NCBI GenBank assembly: GCA_019634925.1
Contig: JAHCAL010000001.1
Location: 620,001-684,000 of the forward strand
Source of the DNA: Pseudomonadales bacterium
GTDB lineage: Bacteria; Pseudomonadota; Gammaproteobacteria; Pseudomonadales; Azotimanducaceae
Direction: 5' to 3'
Length of the DNA: 64,000 nt
Translations under genes and position numbers: made by a program
Shown: piece after piece, positions 1 to 8,351 of the stretch
Numbering within the stretch: the stretch's first letter is position 1
How the letters are laid out: each line of letters begins with the position of its first letter
Notes under the pieces: generated by a model
Told to the model about the DNA's origin: nothing
Database searches by the model: none
What the model saw: the letters and a program-made list of their open reading frames with translations, nothing else

Positions 1-51
1 GGTGTCAGGGTCGCGGAACCGGTGTGCTCCTGGTGCCGCACGGAGGCTTCG

Positions 52-621
52 ATGATGCACAAACTGTTGGCCGGTACGGCCCTGCTCGGCGCACTGCTGC
101 TCGGTGCCTGTGCGACGACCCCGCGTGTCGACGTCGCGCAGGATCCGGAAGCGGATTTCGCGCGCTACACGACGTTCACGTTCCACACACCGCTCGGTAC
201 CGACCGGGACACCGGTACACGTACGATCCTGAGCCAGCAGCTGCAGAGCCTGACCCGGGCGGAACTCGAGGCGCGCGGCTATCGCTACGTCGCGGCGGAT
301 GCCGACCTCGAACTCGACTTCTTCGTCGAGACCCGCGAGCGCATCGAAAGCGTGCCCGATCCGCGCTACGACATGCACTACGGATACTGGCGCTATCCGT
401 GGAGCGTGTGGGGCGGCTACCCGCCGGAGCGAATCCGCCAGTACACGGTTGGCACGCTGCACGTCGACGTGGTGGATGTCGCCCGCCGGCAACTGGTCTG
501 GGAGGCCATTGCCGAAGGACGGGTACGCGGCGACCTCTCCTACGAACAGGACGATGTGCGCAAAGCGATTGCCGAGATGTTCGAGGGGTTTCCGCGCCGA
601 TCGGTGACGGGCCCGGGCTAG
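52..621 (+). CDS. DUF4136-type lipoprotein
   Basis: A 189-aa protein with a lipoprotein signal peptide: a hydrophobic stretch ends in the lipobox LLGAC, with Cys20 the predicted acylation site. The body (FARYTTFTF near the start, DLELDFFVETRERI mid-protein, a Tyr/Trp-rich segment, then a C-terminal ADVVDV-like strand) matches the DUF4136 family of small envelope lipoproteins, whose function is unknown. The first of two adjacent ATGs was chosen because GGAGG (42-46) lies 5 nt upstream; the second, at 55, is nearly equivalent. The gene is convergent with the next one and shares a terminator palindrome with it. Family assignment is good; the role is unknown. Confidence 0.8.
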   Translation: MMHKLLAGTALLGALLLGACATTPRVDVAQDPEADFARYTTFTFHTPLGTDRDTGTRTILSQQLQSLTRAELEARGYRYVAADADLELDFFVETRERIESVPDPRYDMHYGYWRYPWSVWGGYPPERIRQYTVGTLHVDVVDVARRQLVWEAIAEGRVRGDLSYEQDDVRKAIAEMFEGFPRRSVTGPG

Positions 622-649
622 CGTGCGCCAGTGGCGCACGCTAGCCCGG
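613..649. terminator. Bidirectional hairpin spanning both stop codons
   Basis: An 18-bp perfect inverted repeat (arms 613-630 and 632-649) with a single central base; in RNA the innermost pairs would open to form the loop. The TAG of the upstream gene (619-621) and the antisense stop of the downstream gene (641-643) both lie inside the arms. There is no T-tract on either side. Position between convergent genes suggests a shared terminator or mRNA 3'-end stabiliser. Confidence 0.7.
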
Positions 650-1948
650 CGGAGGATCGCTTTCCTCAGCGGCGTTGGCCAACTTCACGCCGGCCGCCTG
701 CAGGGAGGGTCGGCCGTGCGCTGCCCGCAGGATGTTCTCGCCCATCTGCGTCACGGTGGCGCTTGTGCAGGCGTGATTGTCGAAGAATTCCGGGAAGACG
801 CCGGAGCGGTCCATCACGTCAGACATCTGTTGCTCGACGGCGCTGGCCATGTCGCTTGCGGACATCTCGCTCGTGCGCCGTTGTTCTCCGCGATCGGCCG
901 CCTTCATCTGCTCGAGGGCGCTGGCCATCTGGGCCGTCAGCAGATCGTCTTCGTAGCCGGGATAAAGGCCGGCGAAGCGTGCATCGATCCTTCGCGTGAC
1001 GGTTTCCGGATCGGACCTGGCCTCGAAGATCCCGGTGACTGGATTCAGCTCCGACCGATGGTTCACGCGGGTCTGCTCGGCAAGCGTTGCCCACGACTCG
1101 ACCTGGGCTGCGCAACGTTCGCTGAAAAGGTCCGCGTAGTGGATGAACAGGAAGCGGAAATCCGTCGTATCGGCATATCGTCGGGCACCACCATGAATGT
1201 AGCCGGTGCTTGCCGAGTCCACACCGAAATCCCCGTCGAAAATGCGCCGCGCGAGCGCCGGCCGTCGATACTGCGCCCAGTAGCGATCGAGCCTGTACAC
1301 GATTCCCGGCTGGCGACCCGATGCGACGGCGTGCCCTGCCCTGTAGTCGGCACTGCGGCGCAATGACTCTCCGGAGATCGCGGCGTTTTCCGCCTGCAGC
1401 CCCGCCAGGGTCAGGCGCGGATTGCGGGCGGGATCGTTGTTGATCCGCTGCGCCTCGCTCACGATCTGTGCTGGCTTGAGGGACAGGGTGCCTCCGCGCA
1501 GGACAAAGCGGAAGGCGATGATGTGTGGATCCAACTTGTCCGTTACCGCCATGCCGTAGGGGATCGCGTCGCGATAGTAGTGGGCGGACGTGACCCATTC
1601 GCTGTCCGGGCAGGTCGACAGGAAGGTCCGCAGGATACGATTCAGATCCGCCACGAAGGCCGGATCGGGCGCTATCCCTGCGAGCGGCACCAGTGTCCGG
1701 TTCGGGTCGGACGGTGTGTGCTGCAGGTATAGCGTCACCGCATTCATGTTGCCGGCGCCGCATCGATAGCCCGCGCCGGACTGCTCTGCCTGGGGCGAAT
1801 GGACCGTAAATTCGGGCGCGGTGGCGATCAGCGGGCCCATGAGGTGTTCACGCGCGGTCCGCAGAGCGGCCGGATCATCGGCGGCCCGGATGCTCGCCGG
1901 AAGGATCAACAGCAGACAAAGGAACATGGATGCGGACAGACGATTCAT
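641..1948 (-). CDS. Secreted protein of unknown function
   Basis: A 435-aa protein that begins with a clear Sec signal peptide (MNRLSASMFLCLLLILPAS...A-A-D), so it is probably periplasmic. An upstream extension to 2116 is open but lacks a ribosome site, whereas GGAGG sits just upstream of the chosen ATG. The mature protein has several Cys residues (including RCGAGN near the N-terminus and NHAC near the C-terminus) that could form disulfides. I do not recognise the family. It is divergent from the Rieske oxygenase gene and convergent with the DUF4136 lipoprotein gene, but no functional link is evident. Confidence 0.7.
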   Translation of the reverse strand: MNRLSASMFLCLLLILPASIRAADDPAALRTAREHLMGPLIATAPEFTVHSPQAEQSGAGYRCGAGNMNAVTLYLQHTPSDPNRTLVPLAGIAPDPAFVADLNRILRTFLSTCPDSEWVTSAHYYRDAIPYGMAVTDKLDPHIIAFRFVLRGGTLSLKPAQIVSEAQRINNDPARNPRLTLAGLQAENAAISGESLRRSADYRAGHAVASGRQPGIVYRLDRYWAQYRRPALARRIFDGDFGVDSASTGYIHGGARRYADTTDFRFLFIHYADLFSERCAAQVESWATLAEQTRVNHRSELNPVTGIFEARSDPETVTRRIDARFAGLYPGYEDDLLTAQMASALEQMKAADRGEQRRTSEMSASDMASAVEQQMSDVMDRSGVFPEFFDNHACTSATVTQMGENILRAAHGRPSLQAAGVKLANAAEESDPPPG

Positions 1949-2231
1949 GACGACCTCCGAATTTGCGCAGCCGCCGAAGGCGCATATGTCCGATGCCGGG
2001 GTGCGGCAGGAGTGATGGACGCGCGCGCCAGAGGATAGGTGTTTCGCGGTATCCATGCCACGGTTTTGCCCTGTGTCTGCTTTCGACCAGCGCTCACGCG
2101 GTTGCGCCAAGACCACCCGTAGCTGACTTGTATTGGCACATCTAATGTCATAACCTCGACTGCCGGAGGGGCGCGCCGCTCTGCTCGCGGACCTGTCCGT
2201 GCGATGCCGTCAACGGGAGCGCTGCAAGCCG
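1949..2231. promoter_or_regulatory. Divergent intergenic region
   Basis: This 283-bp stretch separates two divergently read genes (secreted unknown protein and Rieske oxygenase) and must hold both promoters. I see no operator-like palindrome of the kind found in the neighbouring cassette, and no convincing small gene. Confidence 0.4.
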
Positions 2232-3470
2232 ATGAAACACGACAAGCAGGTCGAAATCCTCTCCGAACTCATGCGCCAGATCGATGCGAAGACGAACATC
2301 GATGCAGGAGTGAGATACCGGATGCCGACGGCCAGCTACTGCGATCGGGACATCGCGGCGCGTGAACGGGAGGTGCTGTTCCGCGACTATCCGCAACTGA
2401 TCGGCCTGTCCGGAGATCTGGCCGAACCTGGCGCCTATTTCACCCTCGCCGATTTCGGCGTGCCGATTCTTTCGGTGCGCGGCCAGGACGGGAGGTTTCG
2501 TGCGTTCCTCAATGCCTGTCGCCACCGTGGTGTGCGCGTGGCGGGCGAGGAGCGCGGCGTCGCGGCACGGTTTTCCTGCCCCTTTCATGCCTGGACGTAC
2601 TCGAACCAGGGCGAGTTGACGGCGATTCCGCAGGAGGCGCAATTCGGCAGCATCGACAAGCAGTGTCACGGATTGATCGGCCTGCCGGCCGAAGAGCGCG
2701 ACGGTCTGCTCTGGGTTCACCCGAACAGGGACGGGGTGCTCGATCTGGATGCCCAGCTCGGCGCGCTCGGCGAGGAGATCGCACTCGGCCGCTATGGCGA
2801 CCTGGTATACGCAGGCGAGAGCGTGCTCGACAAACGTCTCAACTGGAAACTTGCGAACGATACCTTCGGCGAGACCTGGCACTTCCAGAAGCTGCACGCG
2901 AAGACCCTGGGCCGTCTGTTCTATGGCGACAACCTCGCGTACGAGACGTTCGGCCGCAATCACCGGTTCGTCTTCGCCAGCCGCATGATCGATCAGTTGC
3001 GTGACCGGCCGAAGACCGAGTGGCGCCTCAAGCAGGCGGCGAACCTGCTCTACTATCTGTTTCCCAACGTGCAATTCAACGTCGGGCTCGGTGGCAACGT
3101 CTCACTGATCCGCATTTATCCGCATCCGGAGGATCCCGGTCGTTCGATAACACGGGTCGGTCACTACTTCACGCGCGAGACCATGGCGCTGATGGAGCAG
3201 GCGGACGCGAATTTCGATGTGGTCACGCCCGAGACGGTTTACGAGCGCGATCCCGAGCGGCCGCGCGTGGCGTCGCTCTCCGCCGCAAAGGAATTGTTCA
3301 TCAGTACGATCGAGCAGGAGGACTACCTCATGGGCGAGTCGACGCAGCGCTCGGTCGAGAGCGGGTTGCTGCCCGAGATCCTGTTCGGCCGCAACGAGCC
3401 CGCTCTGCACCATTTTCACCGTACCTTTGCCGACGTGCTGCAGATCGCCGGTCCGCAACGGGTCGAATGA
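2232..3470 (+). CDS. Rieske non-heme iron oxygenase, large subunit
   Basis: A 412-aa aromatic-ring-hydroxylating-type oxygenase alpha subunit. The Rieske [2Fe-2S] ligands are C96-x-H98 (NACRHRG) and C116-x2-H119 (SCPFHAW). The catalytic domain carries the mononuclear iron motif NDTFGETWHFQKLH, with H217 and H222 as likely ligands. Length and order are typical of the family. Members dihydroxylate, monohydroxylate or demethylate aromatic or alicyclic substrates using electrons from a separate reductase. No ferredoxin, reductase or small beta subunit lies nearby, so partners must be encoded elsewhere. The ATG at 2232 was preferred over 2199 because the conserved helix starts right after it. Downstream lies a P450 remnant. 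Substrate unknown. Confidence 0.88.
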   Translation: MKHDKQVEILSELMRQIDAKTNIDAGVRYRMPTASYCDRDIAAREREVLFRDYPQLIGLSGDLAEPGAYFTLADFGVPILSVRGQDGRFRAFLNACRHRGVRVAGEERGVAARFSCPFHAWTYSNQGELTAIPQEAQFGSIDKQCHGLIGLPAEERDGLLWVHPNRDGVLDLDAQLGALGEEIALGRYGDLVYAGESVLDKRLNWKLANDTFGETWHFQKLHAKTLGRLFYGDNLAYETFGRNHRFVFASRMIDQLRDRPKTEWRLKQAANLLYYLFPNVQFNVGLGGNVSLIRIYPHPEDPGRSITRVGHYFTRETMALMEQADANFDVVTPETVYERDPERPRVASLSAAKELFISTIEQEDYLMGESTQRSVESGLLPEILFGRNEPALHHFHRTFADVLQIAGPQRVE

Positions 3471-3523
3471 CCGTGGGCAGCCCTGGGTACCGTGGCTGGT
3501 ACGCGGGGCTTGGCGAGGCCTGC

Positions 3524-3663
3524 CCGCTCAGGCAGCCCGCGACCGCGGCGTGTATCGCACCGGCATCGTCTTGATGCTGTTCAGGAAGTTGGTGCGGATG
3601 CGCGTGACCGGTCCGTCCACGCGGATATCCGGGTAACGCGCGAGCAGTTCCTCGAACAGCACC
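3524..3663 (-). repeat. Direct repeat copy 1 (P450 3' end)
   Basis: A 140-bp segment matching 13229-13368 in the same orientation with a constant offset of 9705 bp; two mismatches were seen by eye. It marks the left edge of the cassette carrying the split phosphotransferase. The much lower similarity of the adjoining P450 remnant suggests that this block was recently homogenised or copied. Confidence 0.9.
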
Positions 3664-3850
3664 CGCGGCTCCAGTTCGCGCAACGCAGCGCGTGTAGATC
3701 GCGGATGTACCCAGTGGATGATCGCGTCGATAGCACGCGGGATCAGGGTGGTGTCATCGAGCAACATCTGCCGTTCAGTGGGATGCTTCGGCAGCGCCGG
3801 GTACCGGCCGGAATTCGAGTTTCGTCTTGTCCCATGCCCGCGGCCGAAGT
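3524..3850 (-). pseudogene. Truncated cytochrome P450 remnant
   Basis: The minus strand encodes a broken copy of the P450 at 13233-14522. From 3524 to 3663 it is almost base-for-base identical to the 3' end of that gene, with two differences seen, and it encodes the same C-terminal tail ending KTMPVRYTPRSRAA. Beyond about 3685 it jumps to an upstream segment of the P450 (LIPRAIDAIIHWVHP, the K-helix region), skipping roughly 190 bp that in the intact gene include the heme-cysteine loop. Homology then fades towards 3850. The reading frame stays open for only 79 codons. Without the heme Cys it cannot be a P450. Confidence 0.85.
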
Positions 3851-3870
3851 GGCGGGGGTAGACTTGAAAA

Positions 3871-3889
3871 AAGTATGTAGTTACTTAAA
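3871..3889. promoter_or_regulatory. Operator-like site 1 of the TetR cassette
   Basis: AAGTA-N6-TACTT inverted repeat followed by TAAA, in a very AT-rich patch 28 bp upstream of the PPDK-like gene's start. It aligns with the site upstream of the amidohydrolase (GTAGTTACTTAAATA is shared) and, more loosely, with the one upstream of the TonB receptor. It is probably an operator for the TetR protein encoded at 8352-9077. Confidence 0.65.
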
Positions 3890-3916
3890 TATGTTCCCGG
3901 ACCCGTCTGGAGGGGA

Positions 3917-6049
3917 ATGACGTTGAGCAATGGTTCGCCAGTCGTCTGGCAAGGCCCGCTTGCCGTCCCGTTCGGGGCGCCGCAGTCGGTGGATGATGGT
4001 GACGCGTTGCCTGCCAGTCTCATCGGTGGCAAAGGCAGAAGCCTGGCGGAGATGAGCCGTATGGGGCTTCCGGTGCCGCCGGGATTCACCATCGTCGCTC
4101 CGGTCTGTGCCGATTATCTTCGCTCGGGGTGGTCCGACCGGTTGCAGGAGGCTCTGGACGACCAGATCCGACTGCTGGAGCGTGTCTCGGGCCGGCGCCT
4201 GGGAGACAGGCATGACCCGCTCTTCGTCAGCGTCCGATCCGGAAGCGCGGTGTCGATGCCGGGCATGATGGATACGTTGCTCAACCTGGGCCTCAATGAC
4301 ACCACGGCTGACTGGTTGCGGCATCACGGCGACCCTCTGCTGGCGCCCGACTGCCTGCGCACGTTGCAGCGGACCTGGCAGAGCGCGACCGGGGCCCGAG
4401 ACATCCCCGACGACCCGCACCTGCAGATCCGACTGGCCGTAGAAGCGGTCTTCCGTTCTTGGATCGGTGACCGAGCTAAGGCGTATCGGCGTATCGAGAA
4501 CATACCGGAAAGTCTGGGTACCGCCGTGACGGTGCAGGCCATGGTGTTCGGCAACCTCGACTCGAACTCCTGCACCGGCGTCGTGTTCAGCCGCAATCCG
4601 GCCAGCGGGTCTCCGGGACTCTACGGCGATGTCCTATTCGGCGCCCAAGGCGAGGCCGTGGTTTCCGGGGAACATCAGACGCAGAGCGTAGATGTGCTCG
4701 GTCGCCGATTGCCCACCGTTGCCGTGGCGCTCGCAAAGCATGTGGAGTCTCTCGAGCGTGCGTATCGCGATCTGGTCGAGGTCGAGTTCACGGTCGAGTC
4801 CGGCAGGCTGTGGATCTTGCAGTCACGGATCGGCAAGCGAAGCCCGGTGGCAGGCGTACGTATCGCCGTCGATATGGCCGAAGATGCGGCCATCGGTTTG
4901 TCACCCGCCGAGGCAGTCGATCGGGCAGGGCGCCTGCTCGACCAGTTGCCGGTGTTGCGGACCGGAGGGCAAAGCGCGACACCCGTCGCGGTCGGGTTGG
5001 GGGCTTCTCCGGGCATCGCTTCCGGGCATCTCGAGGTGACTGTGGATGCCGCCATCAAACGTGCCGAAACCGGTGCGCCGGTCATTCTGGCAAGACCGGA
5101 AACCTCGCCTGCAGACATCGAGGGAATCGCTGCGGCTGCGGGCATCCTCACGGCGCGCGGCGGTTTGGCCAGTCACGCGGCCGTAGTCGCGCGTGGCTGG
5201 GGCAAACCTTCCGTCGTGGGGTTGGCTGAGCTGGAGTTTCACGCTGGGCATGTCGCGTTGGCTGGCCGCAGATTTCCGATCGGCACGTTGCTCACCATTG
5301 ATGGCGCAACGGGGGAGGTATTCACCGAGGCGTTCGATGTCGCGGCAGTCGAAACACCGGAGATACGCAAGCTTCGACGCTGGCGGGACACGAGCGGCGG
5401 AGAGCCTTCCGACGGAGTGCCCGGTGGCATGGAGGCGATCGACTTCACCGACGATGAGCTGCTGCAGTTGCTGTTGCTGAAGGGGCTGGCGACGCTCGAG
5501 ATGATCGCAGACGTTCTTGGTATGGACACCGATGCTGCTGCCACGAGGCTGTCGGCGCTCGCGCCTGCGCTCGATCGCAGCAGGCCGAAGTTCATTCGGT
5601 TGAACGACAAGGGCCTGGCGGCGGCTGCCGCCACGATCCACGCCGCAACAGCGCGCTTCGGCGCCAATACGTTCGGCGACATGTTGGATTCTTTCCACGA
5701 TATCAATGCAGCGTTCAAGGCCCTGGTGACCCGCTGGCAGGTTCGTGAGTTGGATGGTCTGCGGAGCCCCAACGACCACAGCGATGCGGAATACGACGCC
5801 ACCATCGTGCGAGGGATTCAGGAGACGGATCGTGCGCTGAGGCGTTGGCTGTCGACTTACCCATGCGTTGAGCTGTTCGGCGTGTACCTGCGCCGGCTGA
5901 ACCGGTCGCTCGTGGCACTGCTCGGTGGCGATCACCGGTACCTGGCTTCGCCGCGTATCGATAGTTACCACAACGTCTGGTTCGAGCTGCACGAGGCCCT
6001 CATCCGCCTGGCCGGTAGGACTCGGACAGACGAGTACGAAAACGAGTAG
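3917..6049 (+). CDS. PPDK-like ATP-grasp/phosphohistidine protein lacking the PEP/pyruvate barrel
   Basis: A 710-aa protein. Residues 35-310 are a pyruvate-phosphate-dikinase-type nucleotide-binding module: GGKGRSLAEM (37-46), VSVRSGSAVSMPGMMDTLLN (104-123), GVVFSRNP (221-228), AQGEAVVSG (243-251), WILQSR (299-304). Residues 355-455 are the swivelling phosphohistidine domain, TARGGLASHAAVVARG with His420 as phospho-acceptor. A PPDK would continue with a TIM barrel binding PEP/pyruvate and reach about 870 aa; here about 240 mostly helical residues follow, with a possible winged-helix segment (LLLLKGLATLEMIADVLGMD). Pyruvate is therefore unlikely to be the substrate. GGAGG lies just upstream of the ATG. 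It shares a regulatory motif with the genes to its right. Probably one half of a two-protein phosphotransferase with the 11490-13142 product. Confidence 0.85.
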   Translation: MTLSNGSPVVWQGPLAVPFGAPQSVDDGDALPASLIGGKGRSLAEMSRMGLPVPPGFTIVAPVCADYLRSGWSDRLQEALDDQIRLLERVSGRRLGDRHDPLFVSVRSGSAVSMPGMMDTLLNLGLNDTTADWLRHHGDPLLAPDCLRTLQRTWQSATGARDIPDDPHLQIRLAVEAVFRSWIGDRAKAYRRIENIPESLGTAVTVQAMVFGNLDSNSCTGVVFSRNPASGSPGLYGDVLFGAQGEAVVSGEHQTQSVDVLGRRLPTVAVALAKHVESLERAYRDLVEVEFTVESGRLWILQSRIGKRSPVAGVRIAVDMAEDAAIGLSPAEAVDRAGRLLDQLPVLRTGGQSATPVAVGLGASPGIASGHLEVTVDAAIKRAETGAPVILARPETSPADIEGIAAAAGILTARGGLASHAAVVARGWGKPSVVGLAELEFHAGHVALAGRRFPIGTLLTIDGATGEVFTEAFDVAAVETPEIRKLRRWRDTSGGEPSDGVPGGMEAIDFTDDELLQLLLLKGLATLEMIADVLGMDTDAAATRLSALAPALDRSRPKFIRLNDKGLAAAAATIHAATARFGANTFGDMLDSFHDINAAFKALVTRWQVRELDGLRSPNDHSDAEYDATIVRGIQETDRALRRWLSTYPCVELFGVYLRRLNRSLVALLGGDHRYLASPRIDSYHNVWFELHEALIRLAGRTRTDEYENE

Positions 6050-6076
6050 TTTCGCCGCTCTTGCTTTTCGCCCTAT

Positions 6077-6098
6077 GAGTAAGTCACTATTTACTTAA
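6077..6098. promoter_or_regulatory. Operator-like site 2 of the TetR cassette
   Basis: GAGTAAGT and TTACTTAA half-sites separated by 6 bp, 60 bp upstream of the TonB receptor start. The same half-sites are separated by 2 bp at the amidohydrolase promoter, so the spacing differs by 4 bp. Probably bound by the same TetR regulator, perhaps with different affinity. Confidence 0.55.
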
Positions 6099-6157
6099 CA
6101 CGCGTATTGCTGTTGGGCGTGCGGGGCGTTCGGCCGGTTGAAAGGGGAGAGACGATC

Positions 6158-8347
6158 ATGAAGTCGAGGGCAGCTTTCGCTCTTGCGGTGCCGTTGCTGA
6201 TCGGGCTGGTGCCGCCTGCATTGGCGGAAATCGAGGAGATCCTGGTCACCGCGACGAAACGGCAGGCGACGAATCTCGAGACGCCGGCTTCGATCACGGC
6301 CTTCAGCCAGGATCAACTGACCATCCGGCAGATCGCCAACATCATGGATCTTCAGGTTTCGGCGCCCAACGTTGAAGTCGGCAACTTCAATGGCACCCAG
6401 TTCGTCACCATCCGAGGCGTCGGATTCTCTACCTTCACGCACGTCGCGGATCCGACCATCGCCGTTCACGTCGACGGGGTGTATCAGCCACGCGTGGGCA
6501 GTCTGCTCGGTGCATATGAAGATCTGGCATCGGTCGAAGTGCTACGGGGGCCGCAGGGAACCCTGTATGGGCGTGGCGCCACGGGTGGTACCGTCAACGT
6601 GAACACCGCTGCGCCGACCGACACCTTCGAGGGTGAAGCAAGTGTCATTGCCGGGAATTACGATCGATTAGGAGGCAAGGGCTTCGTCTCGGGTCCGATC
6701 AGCGATCAACTTCAATACCGTCTGTTCGCGCTCTACGACGACCAGCAGGAAGGATTCGAGAAGAATGTTTTGCCTGGGGGCCGCGACGGAGAAGCGACCC
6801 GAAGCCGTGCGGCGAGGGCGTCACTGCGTTATCTCCCGACCGGGCATCTGACGGCGGATCTCAAGTTGTCCTATGACAAGCGCGATGGGTCGTACATCGC
6901 ATCCGCCATCACACCGCCGCAGGATGTCCTGTGGCCCATCTACACTGATGCGCCATTCGACCTTCGGCCGCATCGCATGGCCCTGGATGGAGAGAATCGC
7001 GACGAGCGAACCGATACCTCGGCAACCCTCACGCTCACCTGGGAGGCAGGCGATGCCACGACGGTCCGGTCAATCACCGGGCTGCTTCGCAACGAGTTCC
7101 GCCAGATCGTCGATGGCGACGGCACCGGCGTCTTCGCCAATAATCAGGACACCAAGTTCGAAAGCACCACGTGGTCGCAGGAAGTCAATGTCAATACGAT
7201 GCAGCTGGACGACCGGCTTGACGTGCTGGTCGGCGTCTACGCCTCCGACGACGACTTCGATTTCACCAATGAGCTGCCGCTCCCCTTCATTACCTGGCCC
7301 CTGCCGGAGGGTACCGAGATACCAGGACTCGGAACCGTGCCGTTCTTCCTGCGGATAGACTTCCAACAGGAGACCAGGTCGTACGCGGCGTTCGTCGACT
7401 CGACCTACCACCTGACGGACCGATTGCGAGCCTATGGTGGGCTGCGCTGGAGCCGCGACGAACGCAAGCTGGAGAATCAGCAGTTCCAGGTCGTGCCGCT
7501 GTGCGGATTCGGATTGCCCATCGACCGCCAGAACAAGTCGTGGTCGGACGTCTCGCCGCGAGTCGGGGTTCAGTTCGACTTCCGTGACAACGTCGTCGGC
7601 TACGCCCAGTTCCAGCAGGGCTTCAAGCCAGGCGGCTTCAACGGCAACCTGTGTGGGGACGACTTTGACCAAGAGGAGGTCAACTCCTTTGAGATCGGCC
7701 TGAAGGCGCGGGTGCTCGAAGACCGTGTGTCGTTAAGTGCGTCGGTTTTCCACTACGATTACACCGACATCCAGGTTTCCCAGATCACCGACCTGCAGGT
7801 GAACATAGAGAACGCCAGCGAAGCGACGGTGTATGGTGCCGAGCTCGAGTTGTCCGCCCGCCTTACCCCAGCGCTGAGCGTGGATGCGGCGCTCGCGTTG
7901 CTGTCTGCCGAGTATGGGGATTACGTCTCGTGCGATGCGATGGCATTCCCGGGCAACTGTTCGGGCGGCGTTGTCGTCCTAGAGAACGTAAAAGGCAACC
8001 CGCTGACTCGAGCACCCGAGCGCACCTTCAACTTGGGTCTCCAGTACTCGGCGCCAGTGGCGAACTTCGGACAACTGATGTTGCGTGCGGACGGATACTG
8101 GAGTTCGAAGGTCTATTTCAGCCACTTCGAGGACCCGAACGAGAGTCAGGGCGCATATCAGGTGTTCAATCTGTCGGCTGAATTCGCGCCGGCCAATTCC
8201 CGTCTGCTGTTGCGGGCCTTCGTGAAGAACCTTTCCGACGAGGAATATCTGATCGGGACGCTCGCTTACGGCAACACGTCGTTCAATCAGTCGGGAATCT
8301 GGGCGCCGCCCAGAACTTATGGAGCTGCCGTCTCGTTTGCTTTCTGA
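6158..8347 (+). CDS. TonB-dependent outer-membrane receptor
   Basis: A 729-aa protein with a signal peptide (MKSRAAFALAVPLLIGLVPPALA), then a TonB-box-like EEILVTATKR and a plug domain: VTIRGVG, PTIAVHVDGVY, VEVLRGPQGTLYGRGATGG. The rest is a beta-barrel ending in aromatic F (SFAF), as expected for outer-membrane insertion. Members import large or scarce ligands such as siderophores, cobalamin, glycans and hydrophobic compounds, driven by TonB-ExbBD. The plug is of the type frequent in sphingomonad-like catabolic clusters rather than a classic siderophore set, and no siderophore gene is near. The ATG at 6158 has an AAAGGGGAGAG ribosome site. Adjacent metabolic genes and the shared operator suggest it imports the cassette's substrate. 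Confidence 0.92.
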   Translation: MKSRAAFALAVPLLIGLVPPALAEIEEILVTATKRQATNLETPASITAFSQDQLTIRQIANIMDLQVSAPNVEVGNFNGTQFVTIRGVGFSTFTHVADPTIAVHVDGVYQPRVGSLLGAYEDLASVEVLRGPQGTLYGRGATGGTVNVNTAAPTDTFEGEASVIAGNYDRLGGKGFVSGPISDQLQYRLFALYDDQQEGFEKNVLPGGRDGEATRSRAARASLRYLPTGHLTADLKLSYDKRDGSYIASAITPPQDVLWPIYTDAPFDLRPHRMALDGENRDERTDTSATLTLTWEAGDATTVRSITGLLRNEFRQIVDGDGTGVFANNQDTKFESTTWSQEVNVNTMQLDDRLDVLVGVYASDDDFDFTNELPLPFITWPLPEGTEIPGLGTVPFFLRIDFQQETRSYAAFVDSTYHLTDRLRAYGGLRWSRDERKLENQQFQVVPLCGFGLPIDRQNKSWSDVSPRVGVQFDFRDNVVGYAQFQQGFKPGGFNGNLCGDDFDQEEVNSFEIGLKARVLEDRVSLSASVFHYDYTDIQVSQITDLQVNIENASEATVYGAELELSARLTPALSVDAALALLSAEYGDYVSCDAMAFPGNCSGGVVVLENVKGNPLTRAPERTFNLGLQYSAPVANFGQLMLRADGYWSSKVYFSHFEDPNESQGAYQVFNLSAEFAPANSRLLLRAFVKNLSDEEYLIGTLAYGNTSFNQSGIWAPPRTYGAAVSFAF

Positions 8348-8351
8348 GCGT

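Noticed and set aside
3917..6049. Genuine pyruvate, phosphate dikinase
   Set aside because: The C-terminal PEP/pyruvate barrel and its catalytic residues are absent although the frame is intact and ends cleanly.
6158..8347. Siderophore receptor
   Set aside because: No siderophore synthesis, Fur-box-like or iron-reductase genes nearby; the regulatory motif links it to the catabolic cassette instead.
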